Positions 51,494 to 59,734 of a stretch of 64,000 bases of DNA are shown here, one piece after another. Numbering within the stretch: position 1 is the stretch's first letter; each line of letters begins with the position of its first letter. This stretch comes from Acuticoccus sp051016205 (GTDB lineage Bacteria > Pseudomonadota > Alphaproteobacteria > Rhizobiales > Amorphaceae). Location of the stretch: the NCBI GenBank assembly GCA_051016205.1, contig CP136534.1, positions 3,534,001 to 3,598,000 of the forward strand, read 5' to 3'. Made by a program: the position numbers and the translations under genes. The notes beneath the pieces were generated by a model. It searched no databases. It worked only from the letters and a program-made list of their open reading frames with translations, and was not told the origin of the DNA.

Positions 51494-52183
51494 TCAGATC
51501 CGCGCTTGGAAGAGGGCAGCGGCGCCCACGCAGGTTACCTCAACATCCTTGAAGCGCGCCCGCAAGGCCGCTTCAAGGTCCTCGACCCTGTCGCCGGTGT
51601 TCGTGAAAATACCCTTCCGGTTGTAGGCGCCCATAAGGGCTCGCGCCGCAAAGTTGCGCGGGGCATCCCCTTGCAAGAGCGTTGCGCCGAAGATGACGGT
51701 GCCTGCCCGTCCCACTCGCGCAAGCGTGTCGAAAACGACGGCTTTTTGCGGGATGGCTCCAGGAAGACAATGCAGGAGGTAAGACAGGCCGATGGATGCA
51801 AACGGCGCGTCCGCGAGCGCTGGCAGCGGCTTGAAGACATCCCCTTCCACCGTTGTCACGGGCCGGCCGGCAAGCCGTCCCGCGGTATGGCTCAGGCAGT
51901 GAGGGTTGGCATCAAACAGCGTCAGACGGATTGCCGTGTCGATGGCAGGGTCGTCCAGAAAAAAGCCCGTGCCAACGCCCACCTCAAGGTGAGGATCGGC
52001 CACCAAGGCCCTGTGCTGCTCCCGCAACCGTGCGGTCGGACAACGCCACAAGAAGCGGTTGGAGAGGCCGTGGACCACAAGGTCGTAGGCCCGCAATGTG
52101 CGCGGTGTATAGGCCGCTGACCCGCGCGCAATGGCCGCTTCATCGGCAGGCGTTCGCGCGACCGGAACCTGTTCACGCACCAT
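51494..52183 (-). CDS. Class I SAM-dependent methyltransferase
   Basis: A 229-residue methyltransferase. The SAM-binding motif is LEVGVGTGFFLDD, followed by LTLFDANPHCLSHTAGRL and a C-terminal FGATLLQGDAP region. The opening YTPRTLRAYDLVVHGLSNRFLWRCP resembles methyltransferases of polyketide or siderophore type gene clusters, but none is present here. The ATG at 52183 has GAGAGGG upstream; the earlier in-frame start adds 22 unlike residues. Substrate unknown. Confidence 0.85.
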   Translation of the reverse strand: MVREQVPVARTPADEAAIARGSAAYTPRTLRAYDLVVHGLSNRFLWRCPTARLREQHRALVADPHLEVGVGTGFFLDDPAIDTAIRLTLFDANPHCLSHTAGRLAGRPVTTVEGDVFKPLPALADAPFASIGLSYLLHCLPGAIPQKAVVFDTLARVGRAGTVIFGATLLQGDAPRNFAARALMGAYNRKGIFTNTGDRVEDLEAALRARFKDVEVTCVGAAALFQARI

Positions 52184-52288
52184 CTCGATCCCTCTCGGCA
52201 AGCGCCACAGATGGCGCGTGGACGCGGCGCGCGCAAGGACACCCGGCACACGCTGCGCCGGGTGTCCTGGACGGCCATGTGAATCATC

Positions 52289-54220
52289 TCAAAGCAGGAA
52301 GTCGCTGGCCGACAGATCGCCGGCTGACCGATCGATCAAGATGATCTCCACGTCCGCGAACGCGACCACGGCATCGTTCCCGTCCTGTGTGATGGACAAG
52401 TCGGCGAAAGAAATGCCGGCGCCCTGAAGGCCGATCACGTCGTTGCCGATTTGAAAATCGGTGATGGTGTCGGTGCCATCGCCGGTGTTGAGGCGGAACT
52501 CGTCTCCCCCTCCGCCGCCTGTGAGGGAATCGTCGCCGTCACCGCCAATCAGAAGGTCGCCGGCGCCGCCACCGTCAAGGGTGTCGTTGCCCTCCCTGCC
52601 GCGCAAACTGTCCGCGCCGCCACCGCCGCGAAGGCTGTCGTCGCCCTCCCGGCCGTTAAGGGCGTCGGCGCCTTTGCGGCCGTCAAGTGTGTTGTCGCCT
52701 TCATCCCCCCGCAGCGTATCGTCAAACCGCGAGCCTTCAATGACCTCGATGGAGGCGTAGGTATCGCCCTCCGCAGCGCCCGTGTTCTGACCGGGGTTGA
52801 AGAGGGAGGCCACCACGCCCGCATCGGCATTGCGGTAGGAGGCGGTGTCCTCGCCCGAGCCGCCGATCAGATCGTCGGCCCCTGCGCCCCCTTCAAGGGT
52901 ATCGTTGCCTGAGCCGCCGGCCATGGTGTCATTGCCATCGTCACCCACGAGGGAATCGGCACGCGCGCCCCCGTCCATGGAATCGTTGCCCTCGCCCCCC
53001 ACCAAGGTGTCCTCACCATGGCCGCCAATGAGGGTGTCGTTGCCTGTGCCGCCCACCATGATGTCATGGCCGCGCCCGCCTTCGAGGCTGTCGAAGCCAT
53101 CCTCGCCGAACAGAAGGTCATTGCCCCTCAGACCAAAAAGCTGATCGGTGCTGGCGCCGCCGCGCAGTTCATTGGATGCCATGTTGCCGTAAATCACATC
53201 GGCGCGAATGCCGCCGACGGCGTTCTCGATGGATGTGCCGTAGGCAATGGCAATGTTGTCGGTCATGCCGTGGGTGGAGGAAAAGTGCCCCTGGCGAAGG
53301 TCAAGGTGCACGCCAAGACCGTTGGTGTCGCCCGAAAGGTCGAGCCAATCGTCCGCCCCGCCAGCATCCCAGATGGCATAGACCGGATCGGTGTTGACCG
53401 ACCAGTCGTGGATGGGATTGCCAGCAAGGGTGGCGTTATAGCCGTAGCGCGTGTTTCCAAGGCGGGTCTGATCGTCCTCGCCATAGACCTGCTGCACCAC
53501 ATAAATGTCGTGCAGCATCAGGCTGTCGGGGGAGGCGCCGTTGAAATCGGCCCCCGTTTCGTCCTCGGGAAAGTACGACATGATGGTGTATTGGAGGGAG
53601 TCTTCGTAGTACTCCGCGTCCCAGAAGTAGGTGGCACCGTCGCCAGCGTCATAGTCGCCTGGGTGGTCGAAGTTCAGCGCATGGCCGATCTCGTGCATCA
53701 GCAGGCGAAAGGCGAATTCGCCGGGATCAGCGCCGTTCAACACCTGGTTTGCGGTGTTGTGCAAGGTGTTGATGGTGATGTCCCCATCGCGCCCGTTGGT
53801 GGGGTCTTCGTCAGGGTGGCGGCCGTAGGCGCTCCCCGGGGACGGGTTCAGCACCATCTGCCCGTTCAACTCGAACGGTGTTCCCATATCGCGGGCGAGG
53901 AAACGGATCTGCCCCAGGTTGGTGGCGCCAGCGTTGAAGAAGGCAAGGTTCGACACCTCGCTCCACTGGCGCATGGCAAGATCGGCCCCCTCCTGGGCGG
54001 CGTCGTTGAAGCCTTGATAGCTCTGGGCCGACAACAGGTTGATCACCTCTTCCCAATCATCCGGCAGGGTTTGGGGGAAGGAAAAGGACACAACGTGCAA
54101 GTCGCCGCTGTTGGCCGGCCATTCGACGCCCTCGCCCTCCCATTGGGCTGGAAGGTCGTCAATGTCGATGGAGGATTTCGGCGCCAGAACGACGGGTGGA
54201 ATATCGATAGGCGTATGCAT
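52289..54220 (-). CDS. Serralysin-like M10 metalloprotease with RTX repeats
   Basis: A 643-residue metzincin. The zinc site is HEIGHALNFDHPG, starting at residue 176, with Asn where most serralysins have Gly; the Met-turn is TIMSYF. A peptidase M10 C-terminal region follows, with about fifteen RTX nonapeptides (GGxGxDxL) and a final IILIDRSAGDLSASDFLL. There is no Sec signal, as expected for type I secretion with a C-terminal signal. The ATG at 54220 has GGGAG upstream. It is probably an extracellular protease; no inhibitor or ABC exporter genes are adjacent. It is divergent from an exported M23 peptidase. Confidence 0.93.
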   Translation of the reverse strand: MHTPIDIPPVVLAPKSSIDIDDLPAQWEGEGVEWPANSGDLHVVSFSFPQTLPDDWEEVINLLSAQSYQGFNDAAQEGADLAMRQWSEVSNLAFFNAGATNLGQIRFLARDMGTPFELNGQMVLNPSPGSAYGRHPDEDPTNGRDGDITINTLHNTANQVLNGADPGEFAFRLLMHEIGHALNFDHPGDYDAGDGATYFWDAEYYEDSLQYTIMSYFPEDETGADFNGASPDSLMLHDIYVVQQVYGEDDQTRLGNTRYGYNATLAGNPIHDWSVNTDPVYAIWDAGGADDWLDLSGDTNGLGVHLDLRQGHFSSTHGMTDNIAIAYGTSIENAVGGIRADVIYGNMASNELRGGASTDQLFGLRGNDLLFGEDGFDSLEGGRGHDIMVGGTGNDTLIGGHGEDTLVGGEGNDSMDGGARADSLVGDDGNDTMAGGSGNDTLEGGAGADDLIGGSGEDTASYRNADAGVVASLFNPGQNTGAAEGDTYASIEVIEGSRFDDTLRGDEGDNTLDGRKGADALNGREGDDSLRGGGGADSLRGREGNDTLDGGGAGDLLIGGDGDDSLTGGGGGDEFRLNTGDGTDTITDFQIGNDVIGLQGAGISFADLSITQDGNDAVVAFADVEIILIDRSAGDLSASDFLL

Positions 54221-54449
54221 GGGTGGTCTCCCAAAAAAGGCATAAACAAATGTCAATCGATCCCCGCGCGGCTCCCTGAAGAAGGAGTCGCGTGAGGCGC
54301 GCCGCCGACCGTCAAAAAAAGGTGGATCGCGCGTGCGCCACTCATCCCCGCGCCATCAAAAATGCGGGGGGAGTGCTTTAGATGGGTAAGCCGAGTGAGT
54401 AGTTGAAGGCCAAAGGCTGCGCCCTGATGTCAGCACCCGCAACCAACCC

Positions 54450-55466
54450 ATGGAGCAGTCGATGAAATGCCAACGCCTCGCACTCATGACGTTTGCTGTG
54501 ATGGCCCACGGTGTTGCCGCCGGCACTGTCGGTGCGGTGGCGGCCGACTTCGGTCCGCCTGCCGCCTGCACACTGGGGAAGGACTGCTTCATCCAGCAGC
54601 TCCCCGACATGGATCCTGGGCCAGGCGACACGGACCCCTTCTGCGGCTCGCGCAGCTACGACACCCACCGCGGGACGGACCTTCGCGTTGTTTCCATGGC
54701 GGACGCCGTGAACACCCCCACAGCGGTGATCGCCATTGAAGGCGGCACAGTTCTAAGAGTCCGCGATGGGATGGCCGACCGCCTTGTGGAGGACGACGGG
54801 GACGCTGAAGCGGTGGAAGGCAGGGAGTGCGGCAACGGCCTTGTCATCGACCATGGCAATGGTTGGAGCGCGCAGTACTGTCACCTTGCACGCGGCAGCC
54901 TCACGGTTGCCCCTGGCGACACCGTGGCCAAGGGCGACACTCTGGGGAACATCGGCGCATCCGGGCGGGCCGCCTTTCCCCATGTCCACGTGACGGTGCG
55001 CAACGGCGATACCATCATCGACCCCACATCGGGTCGTCCGCTGGATGCGGGGTGCCTTGCGGAAAACACTGCTGAAGGTTCGCTCTGGAACGAGGCCATG
55101 CAGGAGGCCGTCGCCGTGGATGGCGCGGTAATCGGCCTTGGGGTTTCCGGCACCCCTCCCGATCACGACCGCCTGATGCGTGACGGCGGCCCTCCTGATG
55201 CCAGGGTGGGCGACGGGGCGACGGTGGGCTGGGCTTGGTTCATCAACCTTGAGGGCGGCGACCTGGTGCGCATCACGCTCCAAAGCCCGAACGGCGCTGT
55301 CTTTGCCGACAACACGCTCGACCCGATCGAAAGCTCCAAGGCCGCCTATTCGGCGTTCGCCGGCCGCCGCCGCCCGCCGGAGCCAGGGCTGTGGCGCGTC
55401 ATCGCCAGCGTCACCCGCAACGGCGAAGAGATCCTGCGCCAGGACAAGACCGTCCTTGTGGAATAG
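54450..55466 (+). CDS. M23-family metallopeptidase, exported
   Basis: A 338-residue secreted protein with a Sec signal (residues 1-32, ending near VGAVAA). The M23/LytM fold has HRGTDLR (HxxxD), GLVIDHGNGWSAQYCHL and FPHVHVTVR (HxH), so zinc ligands are complete. Residues after about 190 form a second domain of unknown type (GATVGWAWFINLEGGDLVRITLQSPNG), possibly Ig-like. Likely cleaves peptidoglycan cross-links or is a periplasmic activator. It is divergent from the M10 protease and ends at a shared terminator. Confidence 0.9.
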   Translation: MEQSMKCQRLALMTFAVMAHGVAAGTVGAVAADFGPPAACTLGKDCFIQQLPDMDPGPGDTDPFCGSRSYDTHRGTDLRVVSMADAVNTPTAVIAIEGGTVLRVRDGMADRLVEDDGDAEAVEGRECGNGLVIDHGNGWSAQYCHLARGSLTVAPGDTVAKGDTLGNIGASGRAAFPHVHVTVRNGDTIIDPTSGRPLDAGCLAENTAEGSLWNEAMQEAVAVDGAVIGLGVSGTPPDHDRLMRDGGPPDARVGDGATVGWAWFINLEGGDLVRITLQSPNGAVFADNTLDPIESSKAAYSAFAGRRRPPEPGLWRVIASVTRNGEEILRQDKTVLVE

Positions 55467-55516
55467 GAGCGGCGCCACAAAGAACGCCGAGGCCGCTGAT
55501 GGAACAGCCTCCCCAA

Positions 55517-55548
55517 AAACCCCTGGATCACGGCCCCCTGAGGGGTTT
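55517..55548. terminator. Bidirectional terminator
   Basis: AAACCCCT at 55517-55524 pairs with AGGGGTTT at 55541-55548. The tandem AAAA and TTT flanks give T-runs on either strand. It sits between the convergent M23 gene and the exported-protein gene. Confidence 0.65.
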
Positions 55549-55564
55549 GCGCCAGCCCCACCCT

Positions 55565-56023
55565 TCAAGGGGACGTGGGGAAGCGGTTGAATCGCCCGGT
55601 AGACGGACTGTTGACGTCTTCCACCGCCCAGCCGCCATCTTCACGGTCGAGCACGACGATCATGGTTTCGTCGTTCGCCTCGGCGAAGGGCACAAGGGCT
55701 TGGTCGTTGTTGTAGCGAACGGTGCCGAGGGTGCCTGTCCACCCGTCCACCGCCTCCGCGCGCCAGCCGGAGAAGATGGAGTCGTAGCGCGGGTGTTCTG
55801 CGCCTTGGGCGGCAAGTTCCTGGAACATCTCCTGGTTGACCTTATTCATCAACGGTGCCATGGCGGCGAGGTCGCGGGCTTTGTAGGCGGTGAGGAAGGC
55901 TTGTGCCGTCGCGCCAGGGTCGTCCCGGTCGGTGTCGGCGAAGGCGTGACTGCCAATCAATAAAACGGTCGCTGCCAGCGCGATGGCTGCCACAGCACCG
56001 GTCGTCCCACGTCTTGAAATCAT
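55565..56023 (-). CDS. Exported protein of unknown function
   Basis: A 152-residue protein with a Sec signal (residues 1-29, cleaved near SHAFA). The mature part begins DDPGATAQAFLTAYKARDLAAMAPLMN and has a C-terminal IVVLDREDGGWAVEDVNSPS, a pattern of NTF2/SnoaL-like or DUF4878-type folds. I do not recognise a specific family. It is divergent from the patatin gene and converges on the M23 gene. It may be periplasmic. Confidence 0.75.
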   Translation of the reverse strand: MISRRGTTGAVAAIALAATVLLIGSHAFADTDRDDPGATAQAFLTAYKARDLAAMAPLMNKVNQEMFQELAAQGAEHPRYDSIFSGWRAEAVDGWTGTLGTVRYNNDQALVPFAEANDETMIVVLDREDGGWAVEDVNSPSTGRFNRFPTSP

Positions 56024-56192
56024 CCGTCCGCCCTTCCACGTCCCCGACGCTCACCGCGCCTGACACACAGTTTGGGCGAGGTGGGCAGAGCCTTGTCAAC
56101 TGTCGGTCGCGGCGGCCCTTCGTTGGCCAGGGCGCTTTAATTGTCGTAAACGCCGCTTTTCTGACACAATCGCACCACGCAAAGGCGGAGCG

Positions 56193-58103
56193 ATGCCCCG
56201 GACCATGAGCGAGACGAAGGCGGCGGACCCTTTAACGCCCTCCTGTGTGCCTGCGGGCGCCATGGAAGGGCCTGAGGTCTTGTTGTCCATCCAGGCCCTT
56301 TGCGCCAGCGTCGACGCGCTCTCCAGCTTGTCGGAGGAGGCGCTTGGCGCACTCAGCCGGCGCATGAGCCTTGCCCGCCTGAAGCGCGGTGAGGTCCTGA
56401 TCCGCGAGGGGGACACGGCCAATCGGCTTTTCATTGTTGCGAGCGGGCGATTTCATGTGGTGGTGGGAAAAGCGCGCCGTGTGACCGCGGAGATCGGGCC
56501 TGCAGAACCCGTCGGCGAGGTGGCATTCCTTGCCGGCGGCACACGCACGGCCGATGTGGTGGCAGCCCGCGACAGCACCGTCGTCAGCCTGTCGCGGGCT
56601 GACTATGAGAGCCTTGTGAGGGACGTGCCGGCTATTGCCGATGCGCTGTTGAGGTCCCTTGCAAACCGTTTGGCTGCAGTGGCTGCGTCCGCCCCCCGCC
56701 TGCAGCCGCGGGCCATGGGCACCATCGCCCTTTGTCCCGCAGGGGCAGCCCCCATTCCGCCAGGCCTTGCCAAGGCGATCACATCGGCGCTGGAGGCAGC
56801 AAACCCCATCACCGTCATTGCGCGCGATTCGCTGCCCAACGGGCTCGACCCTCGGGACGAGGCCAAGCTTGCCGACTGGCTGTTGTCGGTGGAGACGGCG
56901 ACCCGGCGGACCGTCCTTCTGCTCACCGGGGACGATGCTGTCTGGGACAGGACGGCGCTGCGCCAGTGCGACAACCTTGTCCTGATCGCACCGCTCTTCG
57001 CCGCTCCGGGCGTGAGCGCGCTTGAGCGCTATGCATTCGACGTGGTGCTCCCCAACAACCGCACGCTCCTTCTGTGGCGGGAGAACGCATCGGAGGCCAT
57101 CGCAGGCGCAGGCGCATGGCTTGAGGACCGCAAGGTGCACCTTCACCACCACGTGGCCCTCACCGATGACGCTTCCATCGCCAGGGCCGGCCGGTTTCTG
57201 TCGGGAACGGCGGTGGGGGCCGTGTTTGCCGGCGGCGGCGCCCTTGGCTGCGCCCACCTCGGCGTCATGAAGGCGTTGATGGAGGCCGGCGCCAACATCG
57301 ACATGTTCGGCGGCACAAGCGTTGGTGCTGCCATGGCAACGGGCCTTGCAAGCGGTCTTTCGCCTAAGGACGTCCTTGCCATCTCGCAGGAAATTTTCGT
57401 GGAGCGGCGGGCGATGAAGCGGCTCACCGTGCCGCTGCACAGCGTTTTGGATCATCGCGTCTTCGACAAGGAGCTTGCCCGCCACTACGGCACGACAGCG
57501 CTTGAGGACTTGCCCATCAATGCCTTTGCGGTGTCAACGAGCCTGTCCACCAACAGGGCCCATGTGCATGTGACGGGGCCGGCGTGGGAGGCGGTGCGCG
57601 CGTCCGCCGCCATTCCCGCCATCCTCCCCCCATTCATCACCCCATCCGGCGAGGTGCTGGTGGATGGTGCGCTGGTGGACAATCAACCCGTTGCCATCAT
57701 GCGCAGCTTGAAGAGCGGACCGAATGTGGTCGTGGGCTTTTCAGACGGGCGGGAGTGGCGCGTTGCAACGCCTTATGCGGCCCTCCCCACGCGTGCACAG
57801 ATTGCCCGCAACCTTGCCCTTGGTCAGCGCCCGAGCGAGGTGTTCCCCAAGATCGCTGAGACCTTGATGCGCTCCATGATGGTGGCAAGCCGAAGGGTGG
57901 TGGAAGACACCGATGTGCAGAACGACCTTGTGATCGTCCCTCCTGTGGCCAAGGGCATCGGCCTGTTGGATTGGCCCCGAGGGCAGGACCTTGCGGACGC
58001 TGCCTACGCGCACACAACCGCTTTGCTGGAAGACGCGGGCGGGATCGATGCGTTGTTGGCCTCTCCTCCCCCGCCACGCACAGTAGAGCCTTCACCGGCC
58101 TGA
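56193..58103 (+). CDS. Patatin-like phospholipase with cyclic-nucleotide-binding domain
   Basis: A 636-residue protein of the NTE/RssA group. Residues about 30-145 form a cNMP-binding domain (FIVASGRFHVVVGKA, ETGPAEPVGEVAFLAGG-like). The patatin domain spans about 345-520: oxyanion loop GGGALGCAHLGVMKAL, nucleophile in GGTSVGAAMATG and the catalytic Asp in DGALVDNQPV. It should hydrolyse lysophospholipids or neutral lipid esters under control of the nucleotide domain. A second start at 56205 is possible. It ends in a strong terminator. Confidence 0.92.
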   Translation: MPRTMSETKAADPLTPSCVPAGAMEGPEVLLSIQALCASVDALSSLSEEALGALSRRMSLARLKRGEVLIREGDTANRLFIVASGRFHVVVGKARRVTAEIGPAEPVGEVAFLAGGTRTADVVAARDSTVVSLSRADYESLVRDVPAIADALLRSLANRLAAVAASAPRLQPRAMGTIALCPAGAAPIPPGLAKAITSALEAANPITVIARDSLPNGLDPRDEAKLADWLLSVETATRRTVLLLTGDDAVWDRTALRQCDNLVLIAPLFAAPGVSALERYAFDVVLPNNRTLLLWRENASEAIAGAGAWLEDRKVHLHHHVALTDDASIARAGRFLSGTAVGAVFAGGGALGCAHLGVMKALMEAGANIDMFGGTSVGAAMATGLASGLSPKDVLAISQEIFVERRAMKRLTVPLHSVLDHRVFDKELARHYGTTALEDLPINAFAVSTSLSTNRAHVHVTGPAWEAVRASAAIPAILPPFITPSGEVLVDGALVDNQPVAIMRSLKSGPNVVVGFSDGREWRVATPYAALPTRAQIARNLALGQRPSEVFPKIAETLMRSMMVASRRVVEDTDVQNDLVIVPPVAKGIGLLDWPRGQDLADAAYAHTTALLEDAGGIDALLASPPPPRTVEPSPA

Positions 58104-58134
58104 CCGCCGGATGCCATTGGGCGAAAACAAAAAC

Positions 58135-58167
58135 GCCGGTCGCGGGGGAGCCGCGCCGGCATTTTTT
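58135..58167 (+). terminator. Rho-independent terminator of the patatin gene
   Basis: GCCGG plus CGCGG (one bulged T between) at 58135-58145 pairs with CCGCGCCGGC at 58151-58160 around a GGGAG loop, followed by ATTTTTTG. Confidence 0.85.
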
Positions 58168-58212
58168 GTTTTCGAATGGACCTTCAGATGAAAGCCCCCG
58201 AAGGCAAGCGAG

Positions 58213-58386
58213 CTAAGTGACCCGCCGACCCCGGACCAGATTGCCGATGAAGAAGACAGCAAACAGGATGAGAGCGATGACAAAAATGATCATGGCGATG
58301 TCGGTGGCCGCGGCGGCAATGCCACCGAAGCCGAAGACCGCCGCGACAATTGCCACCACAAGGAATGTCAGTGCCCAACCGAGCAT
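58213..58386 (-). CDS. DUF1328 small membrane protein
   Basis: A 57-residue protein with the DUF1328 pattern: MLGWALTFLVVAIVAAVFGF, then GGIA, and a second helix IIFVIALILFAVFFIG ending in a short basic tail (VRGRRVT). AAGGAG lies six bases upstream of the ATG. DUF1328 proteins are common small two-helix inner-membrane proteins in proteobacteria and are often stress-induced; the mechanism is not known. It follows the Pmp3-like gene by 40 bases, so both are probably read from the EcfG-type promoter at 58657-58682. Confidence 0.9.
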   Translation of the reverse strand: MLGWALTFLVVAIVAAVFGFGGIAAAATDIAMIIFVIALILFAVFFIGNLVRGRRVT

Positions 58387-58426
58387 GATGGTTCTCCTTA
58401 GGTCGCGTGGGTGAGAGCGTCGCCGG

Positions 58427-58624
58427 TTAGCGGCGCGCGATAATCCAGATGGCGTGCACGATGCCCGGAATGTAACCGAACAGCGTCAGCAAGATGTTCA
58501 GCCAAAACTGCAAGCCGAGACCAACTTGCAAGAAGACGCCAACAGGCGGCAACAAGATAGCAAAGATGATACGGACGATGTCCATCGGTTGCAGCCCTGA
58601 ATTACGATCGATTGCGTCAGACAT
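58427..58624 (-). CDS. Pmp3/YqaE-family small membrane protein
   Basis: A 65-residue protein of the proteolipid membrane potential modulator family. Two hydrophobic helices are clear: IVRIIFAILLPPVGVFLQVGLG and FWLNILLTLFGYIPGIVHAIWII, with the signature LPPVGVFLQ. Yeast Pmp3 affects membrane potential and salt tolerance; bacterial members are stress-linked. GGAAGG lies just before the ATG, and an EcfG-type promoter is located 33-58 bases upstream. Confidence 0.94.
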   Translation of the reverse strand: MSDAIDRNSGLQPMDIVRIIFAILLPPVGVFLQVGLGLQFWLNILLTLFGYIPGIVHAIWIIARR

Positions 58625-58656
58625 TATTGCCTTCCGTGTCTATGGTTCGCTGCATC

Positions 58657-58682
58657 AACGCGAGCTCGACGCGGACGGTTCC
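58657..58682 (-). promoter_or_regulatory. EcfG-type general stress promoter
   Basis: On the minus strand GGAAC (58682-58678), a spacer of exactly 17 bases and CGTT (58660-58657) match the alphaproteobacterial EcfG consensus GGAAC-N16/17-CGTT. It lies 33 bases upstream of the Pmp3-family start codon. It predicts induction by the PhyR-NepR-EcfG pathway under osmotic, oxidative or starvation stress. Confidence 0.75.
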
Positions 58683-58769
58683 AAACCAATTGCTTAAAAT
58701 AGGATAATCAGCCCCAACCGTAACTTCGCACACCGCAACGGGGTCGATCGTGAGCCTGCGCGCTGCGTG

Positions 58770-59279
58770 TCAACGCACGTCGTCGAGGCGCTTCTTGCAG
58801 GCAACCAGTTCGGCAAGGATGGTGTGGATCGCCTCTCGCGTGACGGGCTTGGCGCTTGGCTGGCGCGGCCGGTCGGGGGGCGCGGCGGAGGGGGCACCTG
58901 GCCGCCCCACCACAACATCGGGTGGAAGGTCTTTGGCGCGGGGTTGGGGAGCCACATCCTGAGGCAAAAGCGCGCCCAGATACTCCCGCCCCCGTGCCAG
59001 GATGGCCGTACGCTCGTCCGACTGGGCCATCTGCAGGACGGTTCGCAAGGGCACACCGTCCCCATAAAGGAGACGGCTGAGACCTGCCATCAGCGCAGCA
59101 TCGCGGGCGCGGTAGAGACGCTCTCGCCCGCGCACCACGGCGCTGACGTCGCGAAAACGCTCTTCAAGGAACGTCAGGACCGACGGGGGGACATCGAGGG
59201 CCTTTGCAAGATCGCCCGCAGCAACGAGGCTGCCTGGAGCGGGCGAATGTCCAGCCTCAGGATCCTCCTGCCCATCCAT
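58770..59279 (-). CDS. MerR-family transcriptional regulator
   Basis: A 169-residue protein with a diverged MerR-type helix-turn-helix at about residues 20-85 (AGDLAKALDVPPSVLTFLEERF, RLYRARDAALMAGLSRLLYGDG). The C-terminal part is a Pro-rich linker and a short helix. This position, directly after ihfA, is the conserved plsX-fabH-ihfA-merR order of alphaproteobacteria. No metal-binding cysteines are seen. Targets unknown; it lies eight bases after ihfA, so both are co-transcribed. Confidence 0.88.
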   Translation of the reverse strand: MDGQEDPEAGHSPAPGSLVAAGDLAKALDVPPSVLTFLEERFRDVSAVVRGRERLYRARDAALMAGLSRLLYGDGVPLRTVLQMAQSDERTAILARGREYLGALLPQDVAPQPRAKDLPPDVVVGRPGAPSAAPPDRPRQPSAKPVTREAIHTILAELVACKKRLDDVR

Positions 59280-59287
59280 CGCTCAGG

Positions 59288-59593
59288 TCAGGGGCTCGGT
59301 GGCGACCCGTTGATGCGGCGTTTGAGAACATCGCTAGGGCGGAAGGTAACGACACGGCGCGGTTCGATGGGCACCTCTTCGCCGGTTTTGGGGTTACGGC
59401 CGATGCGCTCATGCTTCTCGCGCACTTCAAAGACGCCGAAGGAGGAGAGGCGAACCGATTCGTTGCGCTCAAGAGCGTCCAGGAGTTCACCGAAGAACTG
59501 TTCCAGGACTGCCGCCGATTCGGCGCGAGACACATTCACTTTGCGGTAAACCGCATTGGCCAAATCGGCACGTGTGAGCGTTCTGCCAGCCAT
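59288..59593 (-). CDS. ihfA: Integration host factor alpha subunit
   Basis: A 101-residue IHF alpha. The DNA-bending arm contains FGVFEVREKHERIGRNPKTGEEVPIEPRRVVTFRPS with the conserved proline for intercalation. It partners IHF beta to bend DNA in replication, recombination and transcription. It lies between fabH and merR, in the usual alphaproteobacterial order. A 141-base gap separates it from fabH, and AT-rich DNA at 59640-59700 probably carries its own promoter. Confidence 0.95.
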   Translation of the reverse strand: MAGRTLTRADLANAVYRKVNVSRAESAAVLEQFFGELLDALERNESVRLSSFGVFEVREKHERIGRNPKTGEEVPIEPRRVVTFRPSDVLKRRINGSPPSP

Positions 59594-59734
59594 CGTTCCA
59601 TCCTTGCCCCGCGGCCCGCAGGGCTTATCGGCAGGCCGACACCCTTAGGGCTCGTTTTATGACTAAATTGTAAGGAAGTGCTAAGGCTTTGATATGGAAC
59701 GGTCAATACGAACAAAGCAAGATTGGCCGACGCA

